DNA of 64,000 bases from Mucilaginibacter straminoryzae (lineage in GTDB: Bacteria; Bacteroidota; Bacteroidia; Sphingobacteriales; Sphingobacteriaceae): assembly GCF_022953055.1 (NCBI RefSeq), contig NZ_JALJEJ010000003.1, positions 248,001-312,000 of the forward strand. The letters are read 5' to 3'. This document shows positions 17,286-26,659 of this stretch, one piece after another. Under the pieces are notes generated by a model. It was not told where the DNA came from, did no database searches, and saw nothing but the letters and a program-made list of their open reading frames with translations. The translations under genes were made by a program, and so were the position numbers. Each line of letters begins with the position of its first letter. Positions within the stretch are counted from its first letter, which is position 1.

Positions 17286-18704
17286 TTACTGCGCAGCAGA
17301 TTTCGCATGACTGCTGCGCAGTATGATATAATACACAGGTATTCCCGCTAACGTTATCAGCAGGCCTGGCCAGGTGTAAGCCGGTTTATAAGCAATCAGC
17401 AGCAGGCAAAAAGCCAGCCCCATCAGAATATAAATAACCGGCAGCACGGGGTAACCAACAGCCCGGTATGGACGTTCGGCATCCGGCATTTTTTTTCTCA
17501 GGATAAATATTCCGGCGATGGTCAACATGTAGAAAACAACAACCACGAAAGAGATCATATCCAGCAAATCGCCATACTTACCGCTTAAGCACCACAATGA
17601 AGCCAGCAGGCATTGCACCCACAGGCCGTAACCGGGCACAGCCTTTTGGTTCAGATGCCCTGCCTTTTTAAAGAAAAGTCCGTCTTTAGCCATCGAATAA
17701 TACACACGGGCGCCAGCCATAATAAGGCCGTTATTGCAGCCGAATGTGGAAACCATAATGAGCACCGCAATGATCCACGTACCCGGTCCGCCAAAAATAT
17801 GCTGCGACGCCGTTACCCCTACCCGGTCTTTATCAGAAGCAGCAATATCATGCAAGGAAAGCACCGACAGGTACATTAAATTAGTGACGATATAAATAAC
17901 CGTAACGATGAGCGTACCCAGGGCCAGGCTTAACCCGATGTTCTTTTTAGGGTTTTTAATTTCACCAGCAATAAAGGTGACGTTGTTCCAGGAATCGCTA
18001 CTAAAAATTGAACCGACCATAGCGGCTGCAATAGCACCGAGTGCGGCAATAGTAGTGTAGTTAGCCACGCTGCCGTCTTTCCCCAGTTGGTGCAGGTTCC
18101 AGGCATCGGTCCAGTTTACATGCCACACCTCCGGCTTAAAAGCTACGAAACCAAATATGATGAGTGCGGTAAGGCTCACTAATTTAGCCGAAGTAAAAAT
18201 GGTTTGCACCGCTTTACCGCTATTTACCCCCAAGCTGTTAATGAACGTAAGCAGTACAATAACACCAATAGCTAATAACTGTGCAGAAGAAATTTTCAGA
18301 AACCCGGCCTGTAGCAGCAGGTGATCTTCGCCAAGTTGCGGGAATAAATAGGCGGTGAATTTTGCAAATGCTACACCGACAGCAGCAATGGTAGCCGTTT
18401 GAATAACGGTAAAAAAACTCCACCCGTAAAGAAATGCTACCAGCGGATTGTATGCCTGTTTCAGATAAACATATTGCCCGCCTGCTTTCGGGAACATTGC
18501 GCTTAGTTCGCCATAACTGAGCGCCGCCGTCAGCGTCATAAACCCGGTGATCAGCCAAACGAACAATAGCCATCCAGCACTGCCGGTATTGCGAGTGATA
18601 TCTGCACTGACGATGAATATACCGGAACCGATCATACTACCGGCTACCAGCATGGTCGCATCAATCAGTTTCAGCGAAGGGACAAAAGATTCTTTCTCGG
18701 CCAT
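17286..18704 (-). CDS. APC-superfamily amino-acid permease
   Basis: 472 residues with about twelve transmembrane helices. The first helix carries the APC signature (DATMLVAGSMIGSGIFIVSA), followed by YGELSAMFPKAGGQYVYLKQA and SDSWNNVTFIAGEIKNPKKN, as in basic amino-acid/polyamine-type or serine/threonine exchangers. It is expected in the inner membrane. The gene starts 5 bp after the stop of the DUF885 gene, so the two are co-transcribed and may link peptide hydrolysis with amino-acid uptake or exchange. The substrate cannot be deduced; hydroxyproline or proline is possible given the adjacent catabolic operon. Confidence 0.9.
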   Translation of the reverse strand: MAEKESFVPSLKLIDATMLVAGSMIGSGIFIVSADITRNTGSAGWLLFVWLITGFMTLTAALSYGELSAMFPKAGGQYVYLKQAYNPLVAFLYGWSFFTVIQTATIAAVGVAFAKFTAYLFPQLGEDHLLLQAGFLKISSAQLLAIGVIVLLTFINSLGVNSGKAVQTIFTSAKLVSLTALIIFGFVAFKPEVWHVNWTDAWNLHQLGKDGSVANYTTIAALGAIAAAMVGSIFSSDSWNNVTFIAGEIKNPKKNIGLSLALGTLIVTVIYIVTNLMYLSVLSLHDIAASDKDRVGVTASQHIFGGPGTWIIAVLIMVSTFGCNNGLIMAGARVYYSMAKDGLFFKKAGHLNQKAVPGYGLWVQCLLASLWCLSGKYGDLLDMISFVVVVFYMLTIAGIFILRKKMPDAERPYRAVGYPVLPVIYILMGLAFCLLLIAYKPAYTWPGLLITLAGIPVYYIILRSSHAKSAAQ

Positions 18705-18709
18705 TTTAT

Positions 18710-20557
18710 TTATTGGGCAGCGTGGGTGGTTTTAGTTGCAGCAGGCTCATCTTTCAAATTATAAAAACGCCAGCTTGTCTTAAAGTCGGGGCTTAGGGGC
18801 TGGTTGGTCAGGGTGGCTCTAAGCATTTCAACCGGTATCAGGTTTTCTTTAATTGCCGCATCATTAAACTGCTTCAATGTCATCTTACCGCTGTCAACTA
18901 GCTCTTTCTTTAAACCCCATAATTGCAAGCCACCGGTAAGGTACGCCACCTGGTATAACGGGCTATAGCCACCGGCAAATGAACGCCGTACTTCGCCTTC
19001 TGCATTCGCCCGTTCGTGGCCTACACGGTCTACCAGAAAATCTATACACTGTTGCGGGGTCCAGTTACCTAAATGATAGTTGAGCGAAAAGATGATCCGC
19101 GCGCAACGGTGCATTCGCCAGAACAGCATCCCGATTCGCTCCTCAGGTGTTTTTGCATAACCTTTGTCATACATTAACAGCTCCCAGTATAAGGCCCAAC
19201 CCTCTATGGCAAACGGCGTTTCAAAACTGCCGCGATAGGGCTTGTAGCGGCTGTTCATAAAATATTGCAGGTTATGGCCCGGTATCAATTCGTGGGGAAC
19301 CGTACCACGCGAAAAATAAGGGTTATTACCGCGCATACTCATCAGGCGGTCTTTCTCGCTCATGGTATTGGTTGGGTAAGAAATGCTGATCTCCCTGCCA
19401 CCTGTGAAAAACGGGTTAACCAGTTGTCTCTGCGGGCTCATCATAATCATGCCCCAGGTTTCTTCGGCCAATGGTGGCACGGTAATCATATCATTTGCCT
19501 TGATGAAGTTGATCGCGCTGTTATACAGCGACAAGATCAGTTCCGGCTGGTGCCCGGCAGGTACGTAGCTGTTCTTTACTTTTTCGAGTGCAGCTTTCCA
19601 GTTGGCACCGAACCCCATCTCGGTTGAGGCTTTCAGCATTTCACGGTCGCACCACGCAAATTCCTTGTTTGCCAGGGCAATCAGCTCTTCTGGTGTGTAA
19701 GGGATCATTTCAGCCTGTAATTGCCTGATCAGTTCTTCGCGGCCGATAGGCACGCCTTTTATACCGCTGCTATCTGCCTTTTGCGAACTGATAACTTTGC
19801 TTTTGGCCTTAATAGCGGCAGCATAATCGGTTAGTGCCGTATCGAGCTGCTTGTAGGGTTTGGGTATCCACCAGGAGAACGATGGGTCATACCCATTGTA
19901 AAAATCATAAACGTTTTTCAACCGCGCCTGTAAGCCATTAACGGCATCCTCACCCATCCGTGCCAGCGGTTGCTCTATATAAGGTACTTTTTTTAACTCG
20001 TCGGCAGATTTTTTTAATTCCTGCGCTACATTATTCAACTGCCAGGCAACTTCCTGTGCATCCAGGTAGGTGCCCCGGCGGCGCTTTTTATCTAACAGGT
20101 AGATCGGGTCTGAAAAGGGCAGGTATTTGGTGATCCTTGCGTAAGTATCGGCTTCTTTGTTCAGCACACCCAGGTTAAACTGGATCTCCTTTTTCAGCAG
20201 GATATAATCTACCTTACCATAGATACTCATGCTACTGAAATTAAGCTGCTTCAGTTTATCCAGGTATCCATTTTCTATTTCTATCAGCCGTTTTCTTTCT
20301 TCGGGCGAATTCAAAACGGGTTCTTTGCCTTGTTCTTCACCTTTTTTGTTCAGCTTATACGGTGTATAAAAATCGGTTATCGCATCCAGGTCCTGCTGAT
20401 GCTGGATCACCAGCCCGGACACTTCACTGGCCTGCTCATAAATACCCTGGTTAGCTACCACCTGGGCATCGGCGGATTGTTTATTAGAACAGCAAAAACA
20501 AAACAGTAATATGCCGGCTACTTTTAAAGATCGGTTCAGAAACATGGGTATCATCAA
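18710..20557 (-). CDS. DUF885-family lipoprotein, probable zinc peptidase
   Basis: 615 residues. The start MMIPMFLNRSLKVAGILLFCFCC is a lipoprotein-type signal with a Cys cluster at 21-24. The DUF885 family is related to gluzincin metallopeptidases, and the key motif HELIPGH (within TVPHELIPGHNLQYF) has the HExxH-like spacing with an inserted proline-glycine typical of this family. A downstream Glu in AIEGWALYWE fits the third zinc ligand. It is probably tethered in the periplasm or outer membrane. It precedes an amino-acid permease by 5 bp, which supports a peptide-degradation role. The cleavage specificity is not known. Confidence 0.85.
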   Translation of the reverse strand: MMIPMFLNRSLKVAGILLFCFCCSNKQSADAQVVANQGIYEQASEVSGLVIQHQQDLDAITDFYTPYKLNKKGEEQGKEPVLNSPEERKRLIEIENGYLDKLKQLNFSSMSIYGKVDYILLKKEIQFNLGVLNKEADTYARITKYLPFSDPIYLLDKKRRRGTYLDAQEVAWQLNNVAQELKKSADELKKVPYIEQPLARMGEDAVNGLQARLKNVYDFYNGYDPSFSWWIPKPYKQLDTALTDYAAAIKAKSKVISSQKADSSGIKGVPIGREELIRQLQAEMIPYTPEELIALANKEFAWCDREMLKASTEMGFGANWKAALEKVKNSYVPAGHQPELILSLYNSAINFIKANDMITVPPLAEETWGMIMMSPQRQLVNPFFTGGREISISYPTNTMSEKDRLMSMRGNNPYFSRGTVPHELIPGHNLQYFMNSRYKPYRGSFETPFAIEGWALYWELLMYDKGYAKTPEERIGMLFWRMHRCARIIFSLNYHLGNWTPQQCIDFLVDRVGHERANAEGEVRRSFAGGYSPLYQVAYLTGGLQLWGLKKELVDSGKMTLKQFNDAAIKENLIPVEMLRATLTNQPLSPDFKTSWRFYNLKDEPAATKTTHAAQ

Positions 20558-20709
20558 GTAAATTAATCAGTGCGGTTGCTTAACTTCAAGCCTAACCGCT
20601 ACCTATAAAAATAGCGGTAGTTTACCACCGCCATTTATTGGATTTTACCCTGTATTAATAATTTTTTAACAGCTTGCGTTGAATTATCACCGGTATATTG
20701 TAAATCTGC

Positions 20710-21612
20710 TTAACCGGCTACCCTGATCGGGTTATTGAAGTTTCTGTTATAGTTATCGATATACTCGCGCGGCGACGTGCCTGTTACCATGCGGAACACC
20801 CTGTTAAAATTGGTAATGCTGTTGAAACCGCACTTGTAAGCCACCGTCGAGATACTATCGTAGGTATAGTCCGTCAGCTTTTTACAGGATTCGTTAATCC
20901 GCACCTCATTTAAGAAGGAAATAAAGGTGTGGCCGGTATGCTTTTTAAAGTAGCGGCAAAAAGCCTGAGGTGTCATATGCGCGGCATTGGCAACATCTTC
21001 GAGGGTAATAGCCTCGTGATAAAACTGCATGATGTAGTTGTAAATATTGCTGATGCGGATACCCTCATTCTCTGAAATACGATGCGACGTACCGTAGGAC
21101 GATAAACCCTCTGCTTTAACACCATGGTGATATAAGATCTTCAGCAATTTAAAAAGGTGGATCAATTGATCTGGCCCAAAAGCATTTTTGAACGAAAGCA
21201 TCTTGCTCGAAATCTCGTTAAAAGCATCGTCGGGAACTTTAAAGCCATGCTGGTACTGCTGCAAAAAGGCTTTAACCGGTTTCATTTCCGGCAGGTCGAG
21301 TACGGCATGCAGCTGGCCGTTAGGATTAAAAAATATAGTGATCGCCTTTACACATTTGTTGCTGTCGCTGTTAAAATACTCGGGGTTACTTTTAAAAAGA
21401 TGCGGCAGGTTCGGTCCGAGGAAGAAAACGTCACCAGGCGCAAAATCGTGCATATGATTTCCTACTACCAGCGTCCCCTCGCCCTGCTGTATCCAGGTGA
21501 TCTGAATTTCTTCGTGCCGGTGCAGGTATGGATAAAAATGAGGTAAGTGAACTTGTTCGAAAATGACACTCTTATCGTGCGCTACAGGGATAGTAAATTG
21601 CAGAACTTTCAT
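20710..21612 (-). CDS. AraC-family transcriptional regulator
   Basis: 300 residues. An N-terminal cupin sensor domain (about 15-110; HFYPYLHRHEEIQITWI, FAPGDVFFLGPNLPHLF) is followed by a C-terminal double helix-turn-helix (about 190-290; ITLEDVANAAHMTPQAFCRYFKK and ISTVAYKCGFNSITNFNRVFR). It lies downstream of the hydroxyproline operon on the same strand, separated by a perfect 12-bp hairpin, so it is probably transcribed on its own. AraC-type activators control hydroxyproline genes in Pseudomonas, so control of the adjacent operon is plausible, but no operator was recognised. Confidence 0.92.
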   Translation of the reverse strand: MKVLQFTIPVAHDKSVIFEQVHLPHFYPYLHRHEEIQITWIQQGEGTLVVGNHMHDFAPGDVFFLGPNLPHLFKSNPEYFNSDSNKCVKAITIFFNPNGQLHAVLDLPEMKPVKAFLQQYQHGFKVPDDAFNEISSKMLSFKNAFGPDQLIHLFKLLKILYHHGVKAEGLSSYGTSHRISENEGIRISNIYNYIMQFYHEAITLEDVANAAHMTPQAFCRYFKKHTGHTFISFLNEVRINESCKKLTDYTYDSISTVAYKCGFNSITNFNRVFRMVTGTSPREYIDNYNRNFNNPIRVAG

Positions 21613-21690
21613 CTGGATCGGGGTTTGCTTGCATTAAGATAAGATTTTAACCTTATAAAAGCAAAAACATCCACATTAAAGTTAATATTT

Positions 21691-21733
21691 AAGAAGTAGA
21701 GGATAATTTTTAGTCAGTTTCCCTCTACTTCTT
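21691..21733 (-). terminator. Perfect 12-bp hairpin at the end of the hydroxyproline operon
   Basis: AAGAAGTAGAGG (21691-21702) pairs perfectly with CCTCTACTTCTT (21722-21733), with a 19-nt loop. It starts 13 bp after the dehydrogenase stop. The following bases are AT-rich but not a clean T-run, so termination is likely but not certain. Confidence 0.5.
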
Positions 21734-21746
21734 TAGGAACGTCGAT

Positions 21747-22991
21747 TTAAAAACGGTCGGGAGAAAAAGCAGACACGCCGATAGTTGTCGGTTGTTCTGA
21801 GATGAGTTCGTTAACAAGGTAGCCGGTTGCCGGTCCGAGGCTTAACCCCATCATGCCATGGCCGGTAGCAATTACGAGGTTATTATAATCATGTGTGCGA
21901 CCGATGTAAGGTAACCCATCCGGCGAAGCGGGCCTGAAACCATACCAGATATCTTTTTCTGTCGGAATAGCCGGTTTCAGATCCGGAAAATACTTAGGTA
22001 TTGATTCAACTATTCCCTGCACCCGTTTCATATTAATCCGGTTGTTCAGTTTATCAAGTTCCATCGTACCGCCGTATCGCAACTGTCCGTTCATGGGTGT
22101 AATAGCCACCCGCGCTTCAGCCAACAAGGCCGGTATCGTCATGCGGTTTTCGGGTTCGGGAACCATAAACGAATAACCTTTACCCGGCATCAGCGGGATA
22201 TTAATTTTAACCATTTCAGCTATCGCCGGCGACCATGTTCCCCCCGCGATAACGAATTGATCTGCCGTCCATTCCTTTTCACCGGTAAATACTTTAGTGA
22301 TCTTGCTGCCCGATTTATCTATCCGGGTAACCATATGATTAGGGTAAATTTTCACCCCTTTTTCCTTCAGGTATCTGGTTAAACCGGTGATTAAAGCGTT
22401 AGGGTAAAGATGCCCGTCGCAACGGTAATGTACCGCTCCAAGCACATCTAAGTTTAACTGCGGCTGCAGGGCTTTACATTGTTCAGCAGTAAGTACAGCC
22501 ATATCCAAACCAAGCTCTGCAGCTCTTTTGGCTAAATGCGCTTCTTCCTCTGCCGCTTTTTCGGTTTTATAGAACATCAGGATGCCCTTATCAGTAAGGC
22601 CAAAACCGATACCGGTTTCCTGCGAAAGCGTGCTGTATAATTTCTTGCTGAGCAGGGAAAGATCGCGGAGCGGAACGGCAGCATTCTGAACATGGGCTTC
22701 AGTGGCATGCTTCATAAATTTCAAACCCCACGATAATAAAGCTGGATTTAATGACGGCTTTACGTAGAACGGGCTTTTACTGTTAAACATCCAACGGATG
22801 CCCTGTTGTATCATTCCAGGCGCGGCAAGTGGTATAAAATGGCTCGGCACAATCATACCAGCATTACCTGATGAACAGTTGTCAGCCAGGTCGCCTTTAT
22901 CCAATATAGTAACCGAATGTCCGGATTTTTGCAGGTAGTAAGCCGCGCTAAGACCTATAATGCCGCCACCTATAATTATTACTTCTGACAT
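21747..22991 (-). CDS. FAD-dependent D-amino-acid (cis-4-hydroxy-D-proline) dehydrogenase
   Basis: 414 residues of the DadA/DAO fold. The N-terminal dinucleotide motif (VIIIGGGIIGLSAAYYLQKSG) binds FAD, and the C-terminal PYIGRTHDYNNLVIATGHG and MMGLSLGPATG segments close the flavin site. In bacterial trans-4-hydroxy-L-proline breakdown this family oxidises cis-4-hydroxy-D-proline to 1-pyrroline-4-hydroxy-2-carboxylate. Specificity is inferred from context: it follows the epimerase by 12 bp and is the last gene of a tight four-gene operon that encodes every other step. Taken alone it could be a general D-amino-acid dehydrogenase. Confidence 0.88.
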   Translation of the reverse strand: MSEVIIIGGGIIGLSAAYYLQKSGHSVTILDKGDLADNCSSGNAGMIVPSHFIPLAAPGMIQQGIRWMFNSKSPFYVKPSLNPALLSWGLKFMKHATEAHVQNAAVPLRDLSLLSKKLYSTLSQETGIGFGLTDKGILMFYKTEKAAEEEAHLAKRAAELGLDMAVLTAEQCKALQPQLNLDVLGAVHYRCDGHLYPNALITGLTRYLKEKGVKIYPNHMVTRIDKSGSKITKVFTGEKEWTADQFVIAGGTWSPAIAEMVKINIPLMPGKGYSFMVPEPENRMTIPALLAEARVAITPMNGQLRYGGTMELDKLNNRINMKRVQGIVESIPKYFPDLKPAIPTEKDIWYGFRPASPDGLPYIGRTHDYNNLVIATGHGMMGLSLGPATGYLVNELISEQPTTIGVSAFSPDRF

Positions 22992-23003
22992 GAATAGCTG
23001 AAT

Positions 23004-24008
23004 TTAAAGCACCTGAAAGCCATGTGCGTAAGGATCCTCTTCGTCGTCTATCTTGATGGTATTGTAACCGTATACTTTCGCCCAACCTTCAATGCTTGGA
23101 ATGATTGCTTCAAAGTCGTTAAGTTTTACCACATCCTCTACCCTTCCGGTAAACTTACTGCCGATGATACTTTCGTGGATAAAAGCATCACCTTTTTTAA
23201 GTTTTCCTTTAGCAAACCATTGTGCCATCCGGGCAGAGGTGCCGGTTCCGCACGGCGAGCGGTCTATAGCCTTATCGCCATAAAAAACAGCATTCCGGGC
23301 GGTAGCGTCTTCAGACAAAGTTTTACCAGCCCATAAAATATGTGTACAGGTATGGATAGTGGGGTTTTGCGGATGAACGAAAGTATACAACTGATTGATA
23401 CGTTCGCGCAATACGCGGCTCCATGCGATCAACTGCCCGGCGCTATAGTGCTCCAACCCCTGAAAATTGGGCTGGGGATCAACAATCGCATAGAAGTTGC
23501 CGCCATAAGCTATATCAACCTTTAGCAAGCCCAGATCAGGGCATTCTACTTCCAGGTTTTCTGCTGCAAGGTAGGAAGGCACGTTAGTAAGCTTAACAGA
23601 TTTTACCTTTTTACCTTCCTGCTTGTATTCGATCAACACCAGGCCTGCGGGCGCTTCCATGCGTATTACTCCGGGTACCTTAGGAGTGATCAGCCCTTCT
23701 TCTATGGCTATGGTAATGGTACCGATTGTACCATGCCCGCACATAGGCAGGCAACCGCTTGTTTCTATAAACAATACTGCAACATCATTTTCGGGATTAT
23801 GCGGCGGATAAAGAATGCTGCCCGACATCATATCATGGCCACGCGGCTCAAACATCAGCCCGGTGCGGATCCAATCATACTCACGCAAAAAATGTTGGCG
23901 CTTTTCGCTCATATTCGTCCCGGTTAGATTGGGCCCGCCACCGGCTACCAACCGTACCGGGTTTCCGCATGTATGGGCGTCAATACAAAAAAAGGTTTTA
24001 TTAGCCAT
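23004..24008 (-). CDS. 4-hydroxyproline epimerase (proline racemase family)
   Basis: 334 residues. The enzyme inverts C2 of trans-4-hydroxy-L-proline to give cis-4-hydroxy-D-proline by a two-base mechanism. Both catalytic cysteines are present: Cys90 in LPMCGHGTIG and Cys253 in DRSPCGTGTSA. A threonine at the second position would have marked a trans-3-hydroxy-L-proline dehydratase, so an epimerase is the better call. No signal peptide, so cytoplasmic. Its start is 1 bp after the stop of the upstream aldehyde dehydrogenase, which indicates translational coupling. Confidence 0.93.
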   Translation of the reverse strand: MANKTFFCIDAHTCGNPVRLVAGGGPNLTGTNMSEKRQHFLREYDWIRTGLMFEPRGHDMMSGSILYPPHNPENDVAVLFIETSGCLPMCGHGTIGTITIAIEEGLITPKVPGVIRMEAPAGLVLIEYKQEGKKVKSVKLTNVPSYLAAENLEVECPDLGLLKVDIAYGGNFYAIVDPQPNFQGLEHYSAGQLIAWSRVLRERINQLYTFVHPQNPTIHTCTHILWAGKTLSEDATARNAVFYGDKAIDRSPCGTGTSARMAQWFAKGKLKKGDAFIHESIIGSKFTGRVEDVVKLNDFEAIIPSIEGWAKVYGYNTIKIDDEEDPYAHGFQVL

Positions 24009-24009
24009 G

Positions 24010-25590
24010 TTATTCTTTCGTCCAGCGGTTGTTTACCATTCTCCAGATATTTAATGGGTTGGCATTCTGCAATTCCTCAGGCAAGAGGCTATCCTCCCAG
24101 TCTTGCCAGGCCAGCGGCCTTACAAAACGATAGATAGCAGCTGTACCAACCGAAGTAAACCGGCTGTCGCTGCTGGCCGGAAAAGGACCGCCATGCTGCA
24201 TTGCCGCGCAAACTTCTACACCTGTTGGCACACTGTTTAAAATCAACCGCCCGGTTATGGTGCTTAAATTATCCAGCAAATGCCTGTATGCCGGTAGTTC
24301 GCTCTTCTCGGCCAATACCGTTACGGTCAGTTGTCCCGGCAACACCGCAACAACCTGCTCCAGTTGTGCCTGGTCGTCCGCGATCACCAGTAATGATAAC
24401 GGCCCGAAAACTTCTTCCTGTAACTTTGGATTAGCAAGAAAATCAGCAGCTTTAACTTTCAGGACGGCTGCGGAAGACTGATTGGTACAGTCGGAATTCA
24501 CAGCGGTTGATTTCGCCAGTAAAGTTACACCTGCCTGTGCCATCATTGCTGATGAAAGCTTTTGATAATTCTCCCAAATACCATTTGTGAGCATGGTTGC
24601 CGAAGGCGTATCTTCTATTGCAACAGATAGTTTTGTTACAAACTGATCTAAATCGGCAGATTGTATTGCCAGCATCAGTCCCGGGTTTGTGCAGAACTGC
24701 CCTGCGCCGAGCGTTATAGAAGCAGCATATTTTGCAGCCAGTTCGTCCGACTTATTTTTTAATGCTTCCGGAAGGAACAATACCGGGTTAATGCTCCCCA
24801 TCTCTGTAAATACGGGAATCAGGTCTTCCCGCTGACGAGCCAGCTCAATCAGAGCCATGCCACCTTTGAAAGATCCGGTAAAGGCTACCGCTTTTGTTTC
24901 CGGATGTTTTACCAGTTGTGCGGCAACAGCATACCCTGTATCATAAAGCATCGAGAAAACACCCTCTGGCATCTCCGTTGCTTGTGCAGCCCTACTGATT
25001 GCTTCCCCTACCAATGCGCTGGTACCGGGATGCGCCGGGTGAACTTTTACAATAACCGGGCAGCCTGCAGCAAATGCAGATGCGGTATCGCCACCGGCAA
25101 CAGAAAACGCTAAGGGAAAGTTGCTTGCGCCGAATACCACAACAGGGCCCAGCGGCACCATCATTTTACGTATATCGGGTTTGGGTAAAGGTGTACGCTC
25201 GGGTTGCGCGGTATCAATTACGGCATTCACCCAGGCGCCTTCTTCAAGCAGATCTGCAAACATGCGCAACTGACCTGTTGTACGGCCCATCTCGCCCAAT
25301 AAACGGGCGGCAGGTAAGCCGCTTTCGAGAACCGCACGATCTACCAGCGTACTACCCAAAGCAATAATTTCAGCTGCGATAGCCCGCAGGAAAACGGCCT
25401 TTTTTTTACCTGATGTATTTTTTAATTGTACAAAGGCATTTTTTGCCGCTTCTAAAGCACTGTCTACCAACACTTCATTTGCAACCTCAAATTCACCATC
25501 AAGCTCAATTCCCTTTGACGGATCAGTTGCTTTAAATCTCCCGCCACTAGCCTTTCGGTAGTTACAGGCTATAATATTTTCACCAATCAT
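24010..25590 (-). CDS. 2,5-dioxovalerate (alpha-ketoglutaric semialdehyde) dehydrogenase
   Basis: 526 residues, the length of the NADP-type ALDH group that oxidises alpha-ketoglutaric semialdehyde to 2-oxoglutarate. Catalytic residues are visible: nucleophile Cys300 in GAGQFCTNPG and general base Glu263 in FTEMGSINP; the cofactor loop is VAFTGSFKGG. It performs the last step of hydroxyproline degradation and feeds the citric acid cycle. The same reaction occurs in glucarate and L-arabinose oxidation, so the enzyme could serve more than one pathway. It lies 6 bp downstream of the deaminase-type gene. Confidence 0.92.
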   Translation of the reverse strand: MIGENIIACNYRKASGGRFKATDPSKGIELDGEFEVANEVLVDSALEAAKNAFVQLKNTSGKKKAVFLRAIAAEIIALGSTLVDRAVLESGLPAARLLGEMGRTTGQLRMFADLLEEGAWVNAVIDTAQPERTPLPKPDIRKMMVPLGPVVVFGASNFPLAFSVAGGDTASAFAAGCPVIVKVHPAHPGTSALVGEAISRAAQATEMPEGVFSMLYDTGYAVAAQLVKHPETKAVAFTGSFKGGMALIELARQREDLIPVFTEMGSINPVLFLPEALKNKSDELAAKYAASITLGAGQFCTNPGLMLAIQSADLDQFVTKLSVAIEDTPSATMLTNGIWENYQKLSSAMMAQAGVTLLAKSTAVNSDCTNQSSAAVLKVKAADFLANPKLQEEVFGPLSLLVIADDQAQLEQVVAVLPGQLTVTVLAEKSELPAYRHLLDNLSTITGRLILNSVPTGVEVCAAMQHGGPFPASSDSRFTSVGTAAIYRFVRPLAWQDWEDSLLPEELQNANPLNIWRMVNNRWTKE

Positions 25591-25596
25591 ATTAAA

Positions 25597-26535
25597 TCAG
25601 TTTGACAAGGTTTCCACACTACCCCAGCTTCCTACAGGAAGTTCCGGCCGGGCGGCTACCGCGTCAGCGATTATTTTTTGCACACGAGTTCTTTCTTCAC
25701 CTTTTAGCGGCAACCTTGGTGCACGTACACGTTCGGTGCCAATACCTGTTGCTACTTCTGCTAATTTAATATATTGTACAAGTTTCGGATGGATATCAAG
25801 TTCCAGAACGGGCAAGAACCAACGGTGTATGGCACGCGCCTCTTCATATCTTCCGGCTTTTATCAGCCTGTATATAGCCACTGTCTCGCGCGGGAAGGCA
25901 TCAACCAAACCGGCAACCCAGCCATCTGCACCCATCATTAAACTTTCGGTTGCAATAGGGTCAACACCGGTGAATATTTTAAAACGATCACCGAAACGAT
26001 TGATCATCCTGGTCACGTTGATTACATCGCGGGTTGATTCTTTAACGGCAACGATATTCTCTATAGTCGCCAGTTGTTCAAACATTTCCAGCGTAACTTC
26101 AATTTTATAATCAACCGGGTTATTATAAATCATAATTTCCAACGGTGTGCTTTTAGCTACTTCTGTGAAGAATGCAACTGTTTCATCGTCATCAGCCTTG
26201 TAGCGCATTGGCGGCAATAGCATTAAACCATTAGCACCATATTCATAAGCTTTTTTTGCAATCTCAACGGCAGAACGTGTGGTTTGCTCTGCAATATTCA
26301 ATATCACAGGTACGCGTCCTTCTACCAGTTCCAATGTATGTTTAAGTAAGGCGAATTTCTCATCGTCTGTTAAAACACTGGCTTCGCCTAAAGATCCTCC
26401 GAGGATAATACCGTTTACACCAGCTTCAAGTTGGGCATAGATATTTTTGTCAAAAGCATCAAAGTCCAGTTGATCATCCGCACCAAACTTTGTAGTAACT
26501 GCCGGGAAAACACCGGTCCATTCGAAATTCATCAT
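25597..26535 (-). CDS. DHDPS-family 1-pyrroline-4-hydroxy-2-carboxylate deaminase
   Basis: 312 residues with the TIM-barrel fold of dihydrodipicolinate synthase. The Schiff-base lysine is Lys165 (VAVKEST), the catalytic tyrosine Tyr137 (IYNNPV), and the carboxylate-binding loop is GGSLGEAS near residues 45-52. In hydroxyproline operons this family converts 1-pyrroline-4-hydroxy-2-carboxylate to alpha-ketoglutaric semialdehyde and ammonia. A lysine-biosynthesis role is unlikely because the gene is locked in an operon with the three other hydroxyproline enzymes. It is the first of these, 124 bp after the SusD stop. MMN at the start leaves a one-codon ambiguity. Confidence 0.88.
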   Translation of the reverse strand: MMNFEWTGVFPAVTTKFGADDQLDFDAFDKNIYAQLEAGVNGIILGGSLGEASVLTDDEKFALLKHTLELVEGRVPVILNIAEQTTRSAVEIAKKAYEYGANGLMLLPPMRYKADDDETVAFFTEVAKSTPLEIMIYNNPVDYKIEVTLEMFEQLATIENIVAVKESTRDVINVTRMINRFGDRFKIFTGVDPIATESLMMGADGWVAGLVDAFPRETVAIYRLIKAGRYEEARAIHRWFLPVLELDIHPKLVQYIKLAEVATGIGTERVRAPRLPLKGEERTRVQKIIADAVAARPELPVGSWGSVETLSN

Positions 26536-26575
26536 ATCCGTAAAATATTTGTCAAAAGTAATAAGGTCTTATAAA

Positions 26576-26639
26576 GTCGGCAGTGTTAATCTTAGCTTAA
26601 ACTTATTCAATTTTAACCATAAAATTGCACACTGCCGAC
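26576..26639 (-). promoter_or_regulatory. Long inverted repeat between SusD and hydroxyproline genes
   Basis: GTCGGCAGTGT (26576-26586) is perfectly repeated in inverse as ACACTGCCGAC (26629-26639), with 42 nt between. It lies 20 bp after the SusD stop. The tail (CTTTATAAG) is a weak T-tract. It may be a partial terminator that lowers expression of the downstream catabolic genes, a processing site, or an operator. Confidence 0.45.
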
Positions 26640-26659
26640 CGGTTTATTTTCAATATAAA

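Noticed and set aside
20595..20618. 7-bp inverted repeat between DUF885 and AraC genes
   Set aside because: ACCGCTA / TAGCGGT is short and lacks a T-run, so no role can be supported.
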